A stretch of DNA of 64,000 nucleotides from an uncultured Porphyromonadaceae bacterium (GCA_902493335.1 CABUPJ010000007.1:1-64000), one strand, 5' to 3'. Shown: positions 16,950 through 26,555, numbered from the stretch's first letter. Notes: a model not told the origin generated them from the sequence alone. A program made the numbers and translations.

Positions 16950-18140
16950 ATGGCCCGATTCAGATACGACAACAAAATCAAGTTTCTCATCATCCTCGCC
17001 TCGATACTGCTCATTCTGCTGTGTCTGTCGGTCATAGCCTGGTTCAGGACCGGCGAAGAGGCCTCGGTCGGCATCTTCTCGCTCGCCGTCACACTCCTCG
17101 GCACAATGTTTATCGCCGTCGAACTCAAAAACGGCCAGGACGTCACCTGCAGCGACATGCTCATCGACCTCAACAACTACTTCCACGACAGCGACCGCCT
17201 CATGAAAGTTTACGACGTCCTCGAACGCCACGAGACCGCTCCCGACGCCTGCCGCGAACTCTGGAAAGACGTCCGCAGCGTCGAGGTCGCCCACTACTGC
17301 ACCTTCTTTGAAAACCTCTACCTTCTCTACCGCCACCACATCGCCGAGATCGAAGACCTCGACGACCTCTTCGGCTACCGCTTCTTCATCTTCGTCAACA
17401 ACCCCTACATCCAGGAGAACTATATCCTGCCGACATCGTCGTCTTACGTCCAGATTTTCAAGCTCTACGACGTCTGGACCGCCCACCGGCGCCACAAAGG
17501 AGGCCCCGACTGGCGCAACCGCATCCCATTCAGCAAATATATGTTCTCGCCCGAATATCTCAAAGACCGTCTCTACCTCAACGACCTGTCGATGAAAGAG
17601 CCCGACGGGCCGGTGACATTCGAGTCAAAGGGTAAACAATTCACGCTCAGAGATCTGACATTCGAGAATCTGAGCGAAATACTTGACCTCCAGCGTCAAT
17701 GCACCGACGCGCTGCCCGACCCCGACATATATTATCCGCTCTCGCGCGGCGAACTGCTCGAATCACTCCACCTCGACATCGTTCCCGGCATCTTCGCTCC
17801 CGACGGCCGCCTCGCCGCCGTTGCCGCCATTGTCATCGACCGTGTCAGCGACCGCAACCTCGCCGAAAGCTCTGACGATGAGAAGAAAACCTCATTCACC
17901 TTCGATGCCGTTTTCGTGGCCCCCGACTGGCGCGGCTACGGGCTGCAGCGCGTACTCATAGACCGCGCCGCTGAAAAGGCACGCGAGGCCGGAGCAAAGC
18001 AGATTCTCGCAACCGTCTCGCCCGACAACCGCCACAGCCTCGCCAACTTCACTTCCGCAGGCTATGAAATCACGGCGACAGTCAGCAAGTACGGAGGCCT
18101 GACACGCAACATTCTCCGCTATAATCTCACGGCCAGCTGA
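16950..18140 (+). CDS. Membrane-anchored GNAT acetyltransferase with long middle domain
   Basis: A 396-aa protein. Two hydrophobic helices lie at residues about 10-31 and 40-57. Residues 60-210 form a helical region rich in aromatic residues, similar in outline to DUF4760-type proteins (ELKNGQDVTCSDMLIDLNN, FFENLYLLYRHHIAEIEDL). Residues about 225-394 are a GNAT domain with the CoA loop VAPDWRGYGLQRVLIDRA and the closing SPDNRHSLANFTSAGY. A GNAT on a DUF4760-like membrane module is uncommon. It heads a rightward operon, with only one base before the next start. Substrate unknown. Confidence 0.75.
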   Translation: MARFRYDNKIKFLIILASILLILLCLSVIAWFRTGEEASVGIFSLAVTLLGTMFIAVELKNGQDVTCSDMLIDLNNYFHDSDRLMKVYDVLERHETAPDACRELWKDVRSVEVAHYCTFFENLYLLYRHHIAEIEDLDDLFGYRFFIFVNNPYIQENYILPTSSSYVQIFKLYDVWTAHRRHKGGPDWRNRIPFSKYMFSPEYLKDRLYLNDLSMKEPDGPVTFESKGKQFTLRDLTFENLSEILDLQRQCTDALPDPDIYYPLSRGELLESLHLDIVPGIFAPDGRLAAVAAIVIDRVSDRNLAESSDDEKKTSFTFDAVFVAPDWRGYGLQRVLIDRAAEKAREAGAKQILATVSPDNRHSLANFTSAGYEITATVSKYGGLTRNILRYNLTAS

Positions 18141-18141
18141 C

Positions 18142-18606
18142 ATGAGCAAATCCGACAGATACCGTTCGCCGCTGTATGACGCGGGCGACGACCGCGCTGA
18201 CGTAGCCCGTCACCTCAGCGACTACTACTGGAACATCGTCATGCCCGAATATCTCGACGACTCCGACTCGCGGGAGCGCCTGTTCCACTGGACCTCAGTC
18301 GCCGTGCGGCTCGATCCCGACAGCCATTCTTTCCGCATGGGATGGCTGTATGCCGACGGCATCGGCTGTCGCCGCGACACCGACAAGGCAGTCGATTTCT
18401 TCACCGACGCCTACTGCTCGGGCGACTGGCGGGGAGCCGGAGCCATAGCAAAAATGCTCAAGGAATATCTCGAAAACAACCCCGGCCTCGACGCCGCAGA
18501 CCGCCGCGAGTGTGAGCGCGAGATAAGCGACTGGCACAAGCGCGCCGACCTCCTCCGCGACGAACAGTTCGACCGCATAATCAGCCACATTGACAGACAA
18601 GATTAG
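18142..18606 (+). CDS. Small Sel1-like repeat protein
   Basis: A 154-aa cytoplasmic protein. The segment MGWLYADGIGCRRDTDKAV matches one Sel1-type repeat (helix-turn-helix tetratricopeptide-like, for protein contacts); the rest is helical and charged. It begins one base after the stop of the GNAT gene and ends two bases before the nitroreductase start, so it is in the same operon. Its role is unknown; an adaptor function is a guess. Confidence 0.6.
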   Translation: MSKSDRYRSPLYDAGDDRADVARHLSDYYWNIVMPEYLDDSDSRERLFHWTSVAVRLDPDSHSFRMGWLYADGIGCRRDTDKAVDFFTDAYCSGDWRGAGAIAKMLKEYLENNPGLDAADRRECEREISDWHKRADLLRDEQFDRIISHIDRQD

Positions 18607-18608
18607 TC

Positions 18609-19172
18609 ATGACCGATACATCACACCCCAACGAAACCCTCTCGACCATCTTCAGCCGCTCGAGCTACCGCGGCCTCTTCACCTGCACACCCGTGCCGCG
18701 CCACGACCTTGAGACCATTCTCCGCGCAGGCATCGCCGCACCCTCGGGATGCAACCGCCAGACAACGGCCTTCGTCGCCGTCGACGATCCCGACAGAGTC
18801 GCCCGGATAAAACAGATATTCCGACGTCCGTCATGCGACACCGCTCCGGCCTTCATCCTCATTTTCACCCGTGAGATTCCCGGTGTCGACGGCCATAACT
18901 ACAACATCGAAGACTTCTCGGCCGCCGTCGAGAACATGCTCCTCGCCATCAAGTCGCTTGGCTATGAATCATGCTGGTATCAGGGCGGCATACGCAACTG
19001 TCTCGAGCCTCTGAGAGCCGCCGTCAGAATGCCTGACCCATACCGTCTTATCTGCCTCCTTCCAGTCGGCGTCGCAGCCGAGCCCCTGCACAATGCCGCC
19101 GAAAAGAAACCCTTTGGAGAGCGTGCCTGGTTCAATGAATACACTCCCGACCCACCGCAATCTCATGTCTGA
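18609..19172 (+). CDS. Nitroreductase-family FMN oxidoreductase
   Basis: A 187-aa protein of the nitroreductase family, which uses FMN and NAD(P)H. Visible signatures are the N-terminal SRSSYRGLFTCTPVP, AGIAAPSGCNRQTTAFVAV for the FMN-binding arginine/serine loop, and ENMLLAIKSLGYESCWYQGG near residue 115-135. No signal peptide. It overlaps the following Ogt gene by 8 nt. Physiological substrate cannot be inferred. Confidence 0.85.
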   Translation: MTDTSHPNETLSTIFSRSSYRGLFTCTPVPRHDLETILRAGIAAPSGCNRQTTAFVAVDDPDRVARIKQIFRRPSCDTAPAFILIFTREIPGVDGHNYNIEDFSAAVENMLLAIKSLGYESCWYQGGIRNCLEPLRAAVRMPDPYRLICLLPVGVAAEPLHNAAEKKPFGERAWFNEYTPDPPQSHV

Positions 19173-19695
19173 CAATGTCATAACAACCCGCGTCTACGAC
19201 GCCCCCTGCGGACGCCTCGTACTCGGCTCCTTCGGCGGCAGCCTATGCATGTGCGACTGGCTTACAGGACAGCGTCACGACCTTATCGTCAGGCGTCTGA
19301 CGCGCAATCTCGGCGCCTGCTTTGCCGAAGGCACGTCGCCCCTGCTCGAAACAGCCGTAGCGCAGCTCGACGAATATTTCTCGGGGCGACGTCGTGTTTT
19401 CGACCTGCCCCTGCTCTTCACCGGCACAGAATTTCAGAAAGCCGTCTGGCAACGGCTCATGACTATACCCTATGGCGAGACAATATCATACGGCGCAATG
19501 GCCGCCGGCTTAGGCATGCCCAAAGCCGTCCGCGCGGTCGCCAACGCCAACGGCGCCAATGCCATATCTATCTTTGCTCCCTGTCATCGCGTCATAGGCG
19601 CCGACCGTTCGCTCACAGGCTATGGCGGCGGCCTCGCCGTCAAACGTTACCTCCTCGACCTCGAGCGCGGCCGCCCCTCCCTCTCCTCTTTCTGA
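19165..19695 (+). CDS. ogt: Methylated-DNA--protein-cysteine methyltransferase
   Basis: A 176-aa DNA repair protein that moves the alkyl group from O6-alkylguanine onto its own cysteine. The active-site motif FAPCHRVIG is present, preceded by the helix-turn-helix segment IPYGETISYGAMAAGLG and the arginine finger region AVRAVANANGAN. The frame is open from 19093, but that upstream part overlaps the nitroreductase; ATG 19165 gives the usual length and an 8-nt overlap with the previous stop. Last gene of the rightward operon. Confidence 0.9.
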   Translation: MSDNVITTRVYDAPCGRLVLGSFGGSLCMCDWLTGQRHDLIVRRLTRNLGACFAEGTSPLLETAVAQLDEYFSGRRRVFDLPLLFTGTEFQKAVWQRLMTIPYGETISYGAMAAGLGMPKAVRAVANANGANAISIFAPCHRVIGADRSLTGYGGGLAVKRYLLDLERGRPSLSSF

Positions 19696-19714
19696 GTGTG
19701 AGCAACAGGCAGGT

Positions 19715-20770
19715 CTATTCCTCTTGTGAATCTTTCAGTCGATAATACTCTTTAGCCACTGCTATCGCCCTTTGCAATTTTTCTGACAGCAACTTCTTAT
19801 CCGGCAATTTAGTATAGTATTGGGCTACTCTTATGGGAGAATCATCATCAAGCATAAGATATTCAATATGTTCGGTATTACCTTCCGAGCATAGAATTAA
19901 ACCTATGGGCGAGTCTTCTCCTTCTCTGCGATCATGTCGATTCAGGTAGCGTAAATACAATAGCATCTGACCCTCATAAGCAGGCTTGAATTTACCGAGT
20001 TTGAGATCAATCGCTACCAGTCGCCTTAAACCCCGGTGATAAAACAATAAATCCAGCTTATAATCCACTCCGTCTACAGAAATTCGTTTCTGTCGGTCTA
20101 CAAAAGCGAAGTCTGAGCCGAACTCTTTCAGGAACAACTGAATCTGATCCAGTATAGCGGTTTCAAGTTCGTTCTCACTAAATATATCCGGCAATCCTAA
20201 CATATCAAGAAAATAGCTGCTCCTGAATACCATATCCGGTTGTATCTCGTTTTTCTCCTTGGATTTTTCCAGTTCAGCCTTTATTACTTCGTCTGGCTTA
20301 CGACTTATAGCAGTCCGCTCGAATAATTGCGCATCAATTTTGTCGTCAAGTGTACGCGTTGACCAATGCTCAAGGCGGCACATCTCCATATAGAACCGGC
20401 GTGCAAGAGCGTTCGGTACTGCCATTAAGGACCTTAAATGCGTCCAGCTTAATTGTGTACGCACTGCGTACAATATCTCGTCTTCGCTGAAAGTGTACGC
20501 AGCGCGTACACAATGTTGAAGTTTCTGATAGCCCCAGCCACTTCCATATTTAGTTTTCAATCTTTGAGACAAGCGTTTAAGTACCTGGTCTCCGTAATCT
20601 GCCCTTTTGTTGAGTAGGACATCTTCTTTGATTCGTTTACCGACATTCCAGTTCATCATGGATGCTTCGGAATTTACATATACAGCAACCCGATAACGGG
20701 CTTGCTCTATGATGTTGCAGACATCATCATAGAGCTGAATCTCGAGATTGGGGTCTATTTCTTGTGTCAT
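19715..20770 (-). CDS. YhcG-family PD-(D/E)XK nuclease-domain protein (DUF1016)
   Basis: A 351-aa protein with the two-part YhcG layout: an N-terminal DUF1016 helical domain (NWNVGKRIKED, GYQKLQHCVRAAYTF, TQLSWTHLRSL) and a C-terminal nuclease domain with DYKLDLLFYHRGLRRLVAID then LKLGKFKPAYEGQM, which supplies the D and the ExK-like DLK residues. Such proteins are frequent accessory genes. Two perfect short palindromes lie in the coding DNA around 20455-20515 (GTACGCACTGCGTAC and GTGTACGCAGCGCGTACAC). The gene is single, with -7 box TAGTTTTG at 20790-20797 on the minus strand. Confidence 0.8.
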   Translation of the reverse strand: MTQEIDPNLEIQLYDDVCNIIEQARYRVAVYVNSEASMMNWNVGKRIKEDVLLNKRADYGDQVLKRLSQRLKTKYGSGWGYQKLQHCVRAAYTFSEDEILYAVRTQLSWTHLRSLMAVPNALARRFYMEMCRLEHWSTRTLDDKIDAQLFERTAISRKPDEVIKAELEKSKEKNEIQPDMVFRSSYFLDMLGLPDIFSENELETAILDQIQLFLKEFGSDFAFVDRQKRISVDGVDYKLDLLFYHRGLRRLVAIDLKLGKFKPAYEGQMLLYLRYLNRHDRREGEDSPIGLILCSEGNTEHIEYLMLDDDSPIRVAQYYTKLPDKKLLSEKLQRAIAVAKEYYRLKDSQEE

Positions 20771-20833
20771 CGTAATCGTTTTACCTATGCAAAACTACGA
20801 ATTTTCTGTAAGATATTCCCATGATTTTGAGAA

Positions 20834-22321
20834 TTATCTATTATTCGTTCGTTTGCCTCTCCTTCGCCTGAGCGCGAGCAACAGGCCCGTGACGAGACTC
20901 CAGGCAGCCGCCACGCCGGCGATGAAGACGAAAAACCATGTCGCCGCATTGCCGAAGTAGATGCGCCCGGTATGCACCTCGAGCGCGACATTAGCCAGCG
21001 ACATCGGCAGCGCCTCCAAAGCCTCGGGCTGTGCAGGCAGCGCTCCTGCGATGACACCGCGGTCAAAGGTCACGATACAAGCCTCTCTCCTCCTGCCGAA
21101 ATCAGCACTATATCCCGACACTGCCGTGCGTCCGAACGGAGGACCCGGCTTCGGTGACACAGCCTCACCGGTGAAATAATCCCTCACGTCACCCGTCGCG
21201 CTGTTCCACACAAACATACCGCTGAACGAGCCTACGAGCCACCGGTCCTCCTCTCCGCTCTCGAAAACGTTCAGACCCATAACGCTCACAGGCGGCTGGC
21301 TTTCAAGCCGCTGAGGCCGAGCGCGCAGCGACGTCAGAGCATAAAAGCCTTCTGATGTCGACAGCAGCCAACGGCCGCCGGTCTCGTCGTAGCGCACCAT
21401 CCTCAGACGGTCATGCCACGGATTGCCGGCATCCTCTCCCCGCTCGAGTTTCGTTTTCGCCGTCGCGAGAGCTATCAGCACCGGCGGACGCAGACACCAT
21501 CCGGTCACACATATCGTCAGCGTCAGCGCAATCGTGTAGAGACCCGTCCGGTTGTGCCACGACAGGGTGCGGCGCAGCGTCGTCACTAATCGCGGAGTCG
21601 GCCCGCGCCGTCTGATGCGCCGGGGCAACAGCGTTATCATCAGGCCTGTCACACAAAGGAATATAAGTATCGCAGCAACCGCGTCGGCTACCAGTATACC
21701 CGGCAGTCCGAAGAGCTGACCGCTGTGAAACAGCCACACGGTTCTGAACGCGCTCAGCCCGCGCCGCTCACCGCCATCGGGCGCCGCAAGAATGATTTTC
21801 TCGAACTCCCGCCACGGCCTGACGGCCACATACACAGCCGAGCGCCCGACAACCACAAGCGTATCGCCCCTGACCGTAGCGTCGCTGAAAACCTCGCCCC
21901 CGTCAAGTCCGCTCTCAACAGGCTGCCAGTTTACGGCGCCACACTCGCGGCGGTAAAGCCCCGTCGTCGCCACGGCGAAAAGCGTTCCGTCATCTGTTTT
22001 CACGAGTGCCCTTACATTACGGTGATGCGCCGCATCGGGTATGCCGGCGTTATAATCGGCAAACGAACGCCCGGCGCTGTCTGTCAGCCAAATGCCGTTT
22101 CGGCCATAGATGGCAATCCGGCCGTCTGAAATGGCCGTCGTGCCACGCAGCAGTCCGCCGTTCCAGTCTTTATAACGGTAGAATGGCGGCAGCAGAGCGC
22201 GACTCACCTCGCAGTCGGCAAGCGCGTCTGTGTGGTTGAGCATAATGCCCGACACACAGAACATCACCAGGAAGAAGCAGACACCTAATGACGACAGTTT
22301 ATGCTGGCGGCGGAGATTCAC
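20834..22321 (-). CDS. PepSY-associated transmembrane protein, haem operon
   Basis: A 495-aa inner-membrane protein of the PepSY-TM group, often next to siderophore or haem receptors and thought to help reduce or release iron. Helices are at residues about 11-28 (LGVCFFLVMFCVSGIMLNH), 208-230, 262-282 and 455-480. Conserved membrane-proximal histidines are seen (HTDAL, LSWHNRTGLY). Large periplasmic parts between helices have beta-propeller-like repeats (GRIAIYGRNGIWLTDSAG). It is the last gene of the six-gene operon, 43 nt after the small membrane protein gene. Function in ferric reduction is inference from family and context. Confidence 0.75.
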   Translation of the reverse strand: MNLRRQHKLSSLGVCFFLVMFCVSGIMLNHTDALADCEVSRALLPPFYRYKDWNGGLLRGTTAISDGRIAIYGRNGIWLTDSAGRSFADYNAGIPDAAHHRNVRALVKTDDGTLFAVATTGLYRRECGAVNWQPVESGLDGGEVFSDATVRGDTLVVVGRSAVYVAVRPWREFEKIILAAPDGGERRGLSAFRTVWLFHSGQLFGLPGILVADAVAAILIFLCVTGLMITLLPRRIRRRGPTPRLVTTLRRTLSWHNRTGLYTIALTLTICVTGWCLRPPVLIALATAKTKLERGEDAGNPWHDRLRMVRYDETGGRWLLSTSEGFYALTSLRARPQRLESQPPVSVMGLNVFESGEEDRWLVGSFSGMFVWNSATGDVRDYFTGEAVSPKPGPPFGRTAVSGYSADFGRRREACIVTFDRGVIAGALPAQPEALEALPMSLANVALEVHTGRIYFGNAATWFFVFIAGVAAAWSLVTGLLLALRRRRGKRTNNR

Positions 22322-22364
22322 AGACGCTTACTTTTTATCGACAGCACAAAGATACTGATTTTAT

Positions 22365-23225
22365 TCAGTTCTTTTTAAACGCGGCATATAGCGTGTATCC
22401 TCCGAGGGCGGCAAACAGCACCGCGAGCGCCGTCATGACTCCGACATGTTCCATCGGCTCGATCCATATCTCCTTCATGATTCCTATATGGCCGAGCACC
22501 TCCACAAAGGTCCAGAATGTCAGCACCGTTGCTATCGACATCCTGATATTGGCTCCCCACGAGGCTATGCGCAGCTGTTTCAGGAAGATAAACATCGACC
22601 CGATGAGACAGCCGACTGCAATCGCCAAGGTCACCGGATGGGTGTCGCCCAGGAATTCGGTGTCATAGCAGAACATCAGCAGCACATAGCACACCCACAT
22701 CATCAGGTTAAGCTCCATAAAGGTCACTATCGACGTGTGGCGCGTTACAGGCCGCGCGACGATGATGTCGCGACGGCTTCCGAAAAGCTTTTTCTGACAC
22801 CAGTTGAAGAAGTTGCAGCCCGAGCGTATGCTGAACAAATAGAGCAGCAGAAACATCACCATGAAGCCGAACGTCGCCGGCAGTATCAGATACTCGGGTT
22901 GTGTCACCTTGCCGGTCAGCTCGTCGACATAGGGCTGCATGCCGTAGCGGTCGGCGTAATACTGGAAAAGGAATTCGACCCAGCCTGTCCAGAACAGCAG
23001 ACCGCCGAAGAGGCCGCAGAGAGTCTGTTTGAGATCGCCTCTGACAAAAACGCCCGTGACAGTGATGAGCAGCCCGGCGAGACCGAGCAGAAACGCGCAT
23101 ACATGCAGCGCCGCCGGCTCGAGCCAGTGTTCCATCAGTATCATCGCCGCGTGCCCCAGGGGCATCGTGAACAAAACCAGGAGAAATGAGGCAATTGCCT
23201 TGCCCGGATATTTTTTTGTTGCCAT
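22365..23225 (-). CDS. Multi-pass membrane protein of the haem operon, unknown
   Basis: A 286-aa protein with about seven hydrophobic segments, starting MATKKYPGKAIASFLLVLF. The open frame begins at 23285 but ATG 23225 leaves 2 nt after the receptor stop and puts a normal N-terminus first, so I chose it. Features include GHAAMILMEHWLEPAALHV with two histidines in a membrane context. I do not recognise a family. Its place between a TonB receptor and a PepSY protein suggests a part in iron or haem handling at the inner membrane. Confidence 0.65.
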   Translation of the reverse strand: MATKKYPGKAIASFLLVLFTMPLGHAAMILMEHWLEPAALHVCAFLLGLAGLLITVTGVFVRGDLKQTLCGLFGGLLFWTGWVEFLFQYYADRYGMQPYVDELTGKVTQPEYLILPATFGFMVMFLLLYLFSIRSGCNFFNWCQKKLFGSRRDIIVARPVTRHTSIVTFMELNLMMWVCYVLLMFCYDTEFLGDTHPVTLAIAVGCLIGSMFIFLKQLRIASWGANIRMSIATVLTFWTFVEVLGHIGIMKEIWIEPMEHVGVMTALAVLFAALGGYTLYAAFKKN

Positions 23226-23227
23226 AA

Positions 23228-25198
23228 TCAATAAAAATCGACACTCACGCCCGCCATGAAGGCCGTCCCGTCGGTAAGCGGGCAATTGAGGTAGTAATAC
23301 TTAGGTTTATAGTTCAACAGATTATCGACCGCCAGACTGACCTTGACATAACGGCTCAGGGTCTGGCTGACAGACAGTTTCCATAATGTATAGGCCGGAT
23401 AGTCGACCCTGACCGTCCCGGCGGCTATATCATAATAGTCGCGGTATTCGACATTGCTCACTCCCGACAGCACTCGTCCGTTGAGCGACGCGGTCAGCGT
23501 ATATCCGTCGGCAAAAGTCTTCTCCCAGTCGGCACGCGCCGTAAGCGAGTGGGGACGCGCCGGTATATACTGGTTGTTGATCGTGTTGCCTTCACGGTCT
23601 TCGGCAAGATGCTCGTCGGTGTAGGCGTATGTCAGCGACGCCGACAGGCCGTTGGTCCAGCGGCCCTTGAGCGCTACCTCGCAGCCGGCGACAGTGTAGT
23701 GACGCAGGTTGACATAATCGAGATAAAGCTGGTGGGGGTCATCGGGAAGATAATACGGCACGCCGGTGGCTATGCGGTTGTGTATGTCGTTGTAATAGCC
23801 CGACACGGTCACGTGATAGTTGCCTTCGGTATAGTCGGCCGACAACGTGAAATTGTGGCTGCTTTCGGGCCGCAGCGACGGATTGCCCCTGACAATCCAG
23901 ATACCGGCCATGTCGAAGTCATAATATTTCTCCTTGAGCGTCGGCGCGCGGAATCCCATGCCGTAGCCGGCACGGATATTGACGTTATGACGCGGACGGT
24001 AGCGCACCGACACTTTCGGCGTCACACGCGACATTCCGCCGTCTGAGAAATAATCGTAGCGCAGCGCGCCGACAGCCTCCCATTTCTCGCCGATGATGCG
24101 GTCATACTGCGCGAAAACGTCGGCCGAGTTCTGAGACCGCCGCGGGTCAGAGAGCTTGGTGTTGAGCATATAGTCGTGCATGAAGTCGGCGCCGGCGGTC
24201 AGCGTCCGTCTGTCGCCGAACGTGTGGCTGTAGAGCGCCCTCACGCTGTTGTTGACATTGCTGTAGCTCCTGACATCGAGACCGCTGATGCGGCGGTAGT
24301 CTGATTTGTCATACTGGTCGAAGGCATAGGAGACATTGAGCATGTCGTCGTCGCTTATCTGCCACTCGCCCCTGAGGCCTGCCGTATAGTCGCGGTAGCG
24401 CTCGGGAGTGTCCTCGACGCGCTTGAGCTGGCGGTAGAAAAATCCGGCGCGGGCCGTCAGTTTCAGTCCGTCAACTGGCGTGTAGCCTAACTGCTCGGTG
24501 ACATTGGCGACCCGGTTGCCGTAGATTGTCGTCACCACGCGCGTCACCGGGTCGGCCGCGCTTCTGACGTCATAGTTGTCTGTCGTGTGATAATGTCCCG
24601 TCAGGATGTTGCTCACCCTGCCGCGGCGTGTCGTCAGCGACAGATTGTAACGGCAGTCGCCGTGACGGCCGAAACGTGCGTCGGCGGCCACGCGCAGCGG
24701 TTTGACTGCCTTGCGGGTGATGATGTTTATCACTCCGCCGCCGGCATTGCTGCCGTAGAGCGCGCTCGACGCCCCTTTGACAATTTCGATATGGTCGACG
24801 TTAGACATCGTCAGGCGCGAGAAGTCGACGTCGTCCATGGTCTCGCCGGCCATGCGCTCGCCGTCGACAAGAAAGAGCACGCTCTGTCCGCCCTGACCGT
24901 TGAAATTCAGATGGGTCTGCTGGTTCATCGCATAGGTGAATTCCAGTCCGGGCATCTCCTGCGTCAAAAGGTCCTGTATGTCGGTGGCGTCGCTGCGCTG
25001 TATCTCTTTCATCGTTATCAGACGCGTCTGCACCGGAGTGTCTTTCAGCAGCTTGGGCACACGCACACCCGTCACGACCACCTCGTCGAGGTCGAAGAAT
25101 CTCGCCGACGCGCTGTCTGTATCCTGAATTTCTTCGGCCTGCAGCGCCGACGCGGCCGTCAAGGCGGTCAAGGCTGCCGCCATCAGTCTCTGTCTCAT
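23228..25198 (-). CDS. TonB-dependent outer-membrane receptor, HmuR-like
   Basis: A 656-aa receptor. It has a signal peptide (LMAAALTALTAASALQA), a short DEVVVTGVRVPK TonB-box-like stretch, a plug domain (residues about 45-160, with DIQDLLTQEMPGLEF and GVINIITRK) and a 22-strand barrel ending in FMAGVSVDFY with the terminal aromatic. The open frame extends to 25438, but the ATG at 25198 overlaps the HmuY-like stop by 4 nt and carries the signal peptide. Coupled to an HmuY-like lipoprotein, it most likely imports haem; this rests on context. Confidence 0.85.
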   Translation of the reverse strand: MRQRLMAAALTALTAASALQAEEIQDTDSASARFFDLDEVVVTGVRVPKLLKDTPVQTRLITMKEIQRSDATDIQDLLTQEMPGLEFTYAMNQQTHLNFNGQGGQSVLFLVDGERMAGETMDDVDFSRLTMSNVDHIEIVKGASSALYGSNAGGGVINIITRKAVKPLRVAADARFGRHGDCRYNLSLTTRRGRVSNILTGHYHTTDNYDVRSAADPVTRVVTTIYGNRVANVTEQLGYTPVDGLKLTARAGFFYRQLKRVEDTPERYRDYTAGLRGEWQISDDDMLNVSYAFDQYDKSDYRRISGLDVRSYSNVNNSVRALYSHTFGDRRTLTAGADFMHDYMLNTKLSDPRRSQNSADVFAQYDRIIGEKWEAVGALRYDYFSDGGMSRVTPKVSVRYRPRHNVNIRAGYGMGFRAPTLKEKYYDFDMAGIWIVRGNPSLRPESSHNFTLSADYTEGNYHVTVSGYYNDIHNRIATGVPYYLPDDPHQLYLDYVNLRHYTVAGCEVALKGRWTNGLSASLTYAYTDEHLAEDREGNTINNQYIPARPHSLTARADWEKTFADGYTLTASLNGRVLSGVSNVEYRDYYDIAAGTVRVDYPAYTLWKLSVSQTLSRYVKVSLAVDNLLNYKPKYYYLNCPLTDGTAFMAGVSVDFY

Positions 25199-25977
25199 AG
25201 CGGATAACGGTATTTTATCGACAGGCAGCACTTCACGCCGGCCGCACTCTGATAGTCGGCCAACTGCAGCGCGCCCATAGTCCCGTCGCCGAGGCGAATC
25301 ACAAACACACGGCTGTCGAGCGTGAATGACGGCGGCATAGGCGGTATCTCTATCCTGAGCCACGACGACAGCACCGTGTTGACCGCGCTTCCCTGATTGC
25401 CTATGATGCCGAGAAGCATACGGTCCTGGTCGATCCACACGTCACTCTCGTTCCACTCGTCGCCCTTGAATTCGAGGCTCCTGTAATAATTGTCGTCGTC
25501 GGGCAGCTCGTCGAGCGAGCCATAGCGGGTCGCCGCGACGGTGCAGCCGTTGGTGCGCACGTTGTTGCGGTGAACCGCGAATGTCCACCGTTCGGGCTCG
25601 GCCTGCGCCGCCGTCGGGTAGAAATCGCGGTATTCGCGCCGCGATATGCCCTCGCCGAAAACGTCATACCAGTAGGTATAGATGCCGCGGCCCGAGCCGT
25701 CGTCCTCGTCCGCACGGGTCATGTCGATGGTATATGTCTGCCACGCCGACGAGGTGTTGTAGTCGGGGTCGGCGGCGACGGCATCACTCAGCGACGGCAG
25801 GTCGATATAATGCCACTCCTTCCAGTCCGAAGCGTCGATATACAGCTCGCCCGACACTGTCGGTCTCGTTTCGTCGGGCACTTCGTCATAGATACCGCCC
25901 AATATACCCTCGCATGCCGACAGCAGTATGGCTGCCGCCGGCATGAAAAGATAACTTAATCCTGAAATCAATCTCAT
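25195..25977 (-). CDS. HmuY-like haem-binding lipoprotein
   Basis: A 260-aa lipoprotein with lipobox LSAC. The C-terminal part (VFVIRLGDGTMGALQLADY and CCLSIKYRYPL) and the start (LYIDASDWKEWHYIDL) match the HmuY family, surface haemophores of Bacteroidetes. HmuY of P. gingivalis hands haem to HmuR. Haem ligands differ among homologues and I cannot assign them here. It overlaps both neighbours by 4 nt (ATGA), which fixes it in the operon. No hmuSTUV genes follow; PepSY and an unknown membrane protein take that place. Confidence 0.7.
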   Translation of the reverse strand: MRLISGLSYLFMPAAAILLSACEGILGGIYDEVPDETRPTVSGELYIDASDWKEWHYIDLPSLSDAVAADPDYNTSSAWQTYTIDMTRADEDDGSGRGIYTYWYDVFGEGISRREYRDFYPTAAQAEPERWTFAVHRNNVRTNGCTVAATRYGSLDELPDDDNYYRSLEFKGDEWNESDVWIDQDRMLLGIIGNQGSAVNTVLSSWLRIEIPPMPPSFTLDSRVFVIRLGDGTMGALQLADYQSAAGVKCCLSIKYRYPL

Positions 25978-26555
25978 TTCTTACCTTCGTAGCTTGCTGT
26001 GATCGGGAAAGGCATCGCACCGAGTTTGAACGGATTGCTCACCTTGATGCCCGCGTCGGTCTTCTCGATGAGTATCGTGCTCGTGGCGCCAAGCGCATAA
26101 TCCTTGTCCATCGTCGCCGCACCGCCCTGCTCGGCCTTGAAGTGCTGGGTCAGACCGTCGTTACTGTAATCACGGTAGAAACCGCCCTTGTCTTCATCAT
26201 AAGCGATATTGCTGATAGTGCATGTCCCGAGAGTGAGATCGCCCATGACAGTCCCGCCGAGCATATACTCCTGCCATGTAAAATTGACCGTACCGTCTTC
26301 GTTGGCGGTGATGACGACCGAGGTCTCGGCGGTGTAGGTAAACTGTCCGCCGACGACAACCGTGTTGGTGCCGGTGTATGTGCCGGCAAGCTCTTCGGCA
26401 GGCGAAGTCTCTTCGGTGATGAAAGTCATTTCTTTGATATCGTCGACAGCGACAGTGCTGACCGTGCCGTCATTGAGCTCGATTTTGAGATATTCGGTTT
26501 CTGCGCTTGCCGTGAACGCGCATAAAAAAGCTGCGGCTATGATACTCTTTTTCAT
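25974..26555 (-). CDS. Secreted calycin-like beta-barrel protein
   Basis: A 193-aa secreted protein with signal peptide MKKSIIAAAFLCAFTASA. Residues about 20-48 (YLKIELNDGTVSTVAVDDI) repeat a motif also present in the gene before it. Residues 55-190 look like the calycin-like domain of Bacteroidetes (LAGTYTGTNTVVVGGQFTY, SYEGKK end). Starts one base inside the upstream stop (TAATG) and overlaps the HmuY-like gene by 4 nt. A role in binding a small ligand such as haem is possible but unproven. Confidence 0.65.
   Translation of the reverse strand: MKKSIIAAAFLCAFTASAETEYLKIELNDGTVSTVAVDDIKEMTFITEETSPAEELAGTYTGTNTVVVGGQFTYTAETSVVITANEDGTVNFTWQEYMLGGTVMGDLTLGTCTISNIAYDEDKGGFYRDYSNDGLTQHFKAEQGGAATMDKDYALGATSTILIEKTDAGIKVSNPFKLGAMPFPITASYEGKK

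Noticed and set aside
20454..20520. GTACGCACTGCGTAC-type palindromes as possible regulatory sites
   Set aside because: They lie within the conserved DUF1016 coding region (AVRTQ and CVRAAY) and are probably coincidental to codon choice; noted in the gene entry only.
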